64,000 bases of DNA from Haemophilus parainfluenzae ATCC 33392 (lineage in GTDB: Bacteria > Pseudomonadota > Gammaproteobacteria > Enterobacterales > Pasteurellaceae). How positions within the stretch are numbered: the stretch's first letter is position 1; each line of letters begins with the position of its first letter. The position numbers and the translations under genes are program-made. The notes beneath the pieces are model-generated. The model was given only the letters and a program-made list of their open reading frames with translations, ran no database searches and was not told where the DNA came from. Shown piece after piece: positions 62,665 through 64,000 of the stretch. The DNA is taken from NCBI RefSeq assembly GCF_031191205.1, contig NZ_CP133470.1, positions 813,501-877,500 on the forward strand, given 5' to 3'.

Positions 62665-64000
62665 ATGAACGCCAAAAGAACTCAACAACGTACACTTCCT
62701 GTGTTGCCATTACGGGATGTTGTCGTTTTCCCTTATATGGTGATGCCACTTTTTGTTGGGCGCGCAAAATCGATTAGTGCCCTTGATGAAGCCATGAATG
62801 AGAGCAAACAATTATTATTGGTGTCACAAAAGCAAGCGGATTTGGAAGAACCTACCGTTGATGATGTATTCGATGTCGGGACGATTGCGAATATTATTCA
62901 ACTATTAAAATTGCCAGACGGCACGGTGAAAGTGTTGGTGGAAGGGCAACAACGCGCGAAAATTAATCAATTAAATGATGGTGAAGACCATTTTTCAGCG
63001 GAAGTCACACCGATTGAAACCACGTTTGGTGATGAAAAAGAATTAGATGTGGTGAAGGCAGCTGTTTTAAATGAATTTGAAAGCTATCTTCAACTCAATA
63101 AAAAAATTCCTGCAGACGTTTTAGGTGCGCTTCAACGTATTGATGATGCCGATCGTTTAGCTGATACCATGGCCGCGCATATTCCAGTGACTGTTCGTCA
63201 TAAACAAAGCGTATTAGAACTGGCTGGTGTACAAGAGCGTTTAGAATATTTACTTGGCATGATGGAATCTGAAGCGGATATTCTTCAAGTTGAAAAACGA
63301 ATTCGTGGCCGTGTGAAAAAACAAATGGAGAAAAGCCAGCGTAACTATTATCTTAGCGAACAAATTAAAGCGATTCGCAAAGAAATGGACGATGGTGAAA
63401 GCGAAGATACTATTGATGAAGTTGAGCAACTTCGTCAAAAGGTTGAAGCTGCAGGTATGCCAGCAGATGTGCGTGAAAAAGTAGAGAGTGAGTTACAAAA
63501 ACTCAAAATGATGTCAGCGATGTCTGCGGAAGCAACGGTGGTGCGTAGCTATGTTGAGTGGATGCTTCAAGTGCCATGGCATAAACGCACTAAAGTGAAG
63601 AAAGATATCGCAAAAGCACAACAAGTCTTAGATGCGGATCACTACGGTTTAGAACGTGTGAAAGAACGCATTTTAGAATACCTTGCGGTGCAAGCACGTT
63701 TAAACAAAATCAAAGGTCCAATCCTTTGCTTAGTCGGGCCACCAGGGGTAGGTAAAACCTCACTAGGTCAATCTATTGCGAATGCCACAGGTCGTAAATA
63801 TGTGCGTATGGCATTAGGTGGAGTACGTGATGAAGCAGAAATCCGTGGTCACCGTAAAACTTATATTGGTGCATTACCGGGTAAATTGATTCAAAAAATG
63901 GCAAAAGTTGGCGTGAAAAACCCACTCTTCTTGCTTGATGAGATCGATAAAATGTCTTCGGATATGCGTGGTGATCCTGCGTCAGCCTTGTTAGAGGTGC
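62665..64000 (+). CDS. lon: ATP-dependent protease Lon (partial, N-terminal 445 residues)
   Basis: A cytosolic AAA+ serine protease that degrades misfolded and regulatory proteins. The visible part has the LonN substrate domain (RTLPVLPLRDVVVFPYMVMP), the coiled-coil linker (KSQRNYYLSEQIKAIRKEM), Walker A GPPGVGKTS and Walker B FLLDEIDKM. The Ser-Lys protease domain lies beyond the right edge. The heat-shock promoter fits. The start is ATG 62665 with AGAGAG upstream. Confidence 0.98.
   Translation, partial: MNAKRTQQRTLPVLPLRDVVVFPYMVMPLFVGRAKSISALDEAMNESKQLLLVSQKQADLEEPTVDDVFDVGTIANIIQLLKLPDGTVKVLVEGQQRAKINQLNDGEDHFSAEVTPIETTFGDEKELDVVKAAVLNEFESYLQLNKKIPADVLGALQRIDDADRLADTMAAHIPVTVRHKQSVLELAGVQERLEYLLGMMESEADILQVEKRIRGRVKKQMEKSQRNYYLSEQIKAIRKEMDDGESEDTIDEVEQLRQKVEAAGMPADVREKVESELQKLKMMSAMSAEATVVRSYVEWMLQVPWHKRTKVKKDIAKAQQVLDADHYGLERVKERILEYLAVQARLNKIKGPILCLVGPPGVGKTSLGQSIANATGRKYVRMALGGVRDEAEIRGHRKTYIGALPGKLIQKMAKVGVKNPLFLLDEIDKMSSDMRGDPASALLEV

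Overview
The window is a Pasteurellaceae chromosome, almost certainly a Haemophilus of the H. parainfluenzae type. It is AT-rich and carries the H. influenzae-type DNA uptake signal (AAGTGCGGT or its complement) roughly once per 1-1.5 kb, often as an inverted pair that doubles as a terminator. Gene content and order match Haemophilus. The only RNA gene I support is one candidate sRNA; I saw no rRNA, tRNA or CRISPR array. mnmG at the left edge and lon at the right edge are cut by the window.

1-15.4 kb is core chromosome. The replication origin oriC lies between mnmG and mioC (AT-rich GATC 13-mers, then DnaA boxes). zapB, glpX (with a perfect PurR-type box upstream), mutS and an mgtC family gene follow. 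Next come rimO-ngt (ribosomal S12 methylthiotransferase plus a cytosolic HMW1C/NGT-type N-glycosyltransferase), asd, a two-gene lysophospholipase unit, a DASS-family transporter and a glycine-zipper lipoprotein.

15.4-28.4 kb is an accessory region of very AT-rich small genes. It holds small Cys-containing lipoproteins paired with two-TM membrane proteins, orphan immunity-like genes, C-terminal scraps of polymorphic toxins (one recognisable as a WHH-type nuclease end), a frameshifted paralogue, an ABC ATPase fragment, a MITE-like element and a short trimeric autotransporter whose stalk is about 31 heptads with histidine at one fixed position. In the middle sits tpl-tyrP (tyrosine phenol-lyase and tyrosine permease) with a YheO-type regulator. 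A 46-bp repeat containing an uptake signal occurs three times (17.9, 27.2 and 28.4 kb), each time next to the purT 3' end or a decayed copy of it, so purT looks like the anchor at which this island was assembled.

28.4-53.8 kb is core again: purT-luxS, a candidate sigma-E dependent MicA-like sRNA in the place MicA occupies in enterics, yqaA-yqaB, ppx, tamB-tamA, dtd-yihY-ychJ, yiiM, yjgR, udp, an aroE-like gene, cysE-gpsA-secB-yibN, ansB-dcuA, a DUF3108 protein and yfcC. One AT-rich membrane-protein gene has been inserted between the aroE-like gene and cysE.

53.8-61.5 kb is a siderophore-uptake unit: TonB-dependent receptor, two half-size ABC transporters of YbtP/YbtQ type and a YbtX/RhtX-type MFS protein, transcribed away from a divergent TetR regulator across a perfect inverted repeat. 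No biosynthetic genes are present, so this looks like xenosiderophore use. The window ends with a VirK/YbjX family gene and lon behind a near-consensus sigma-32 promoter.
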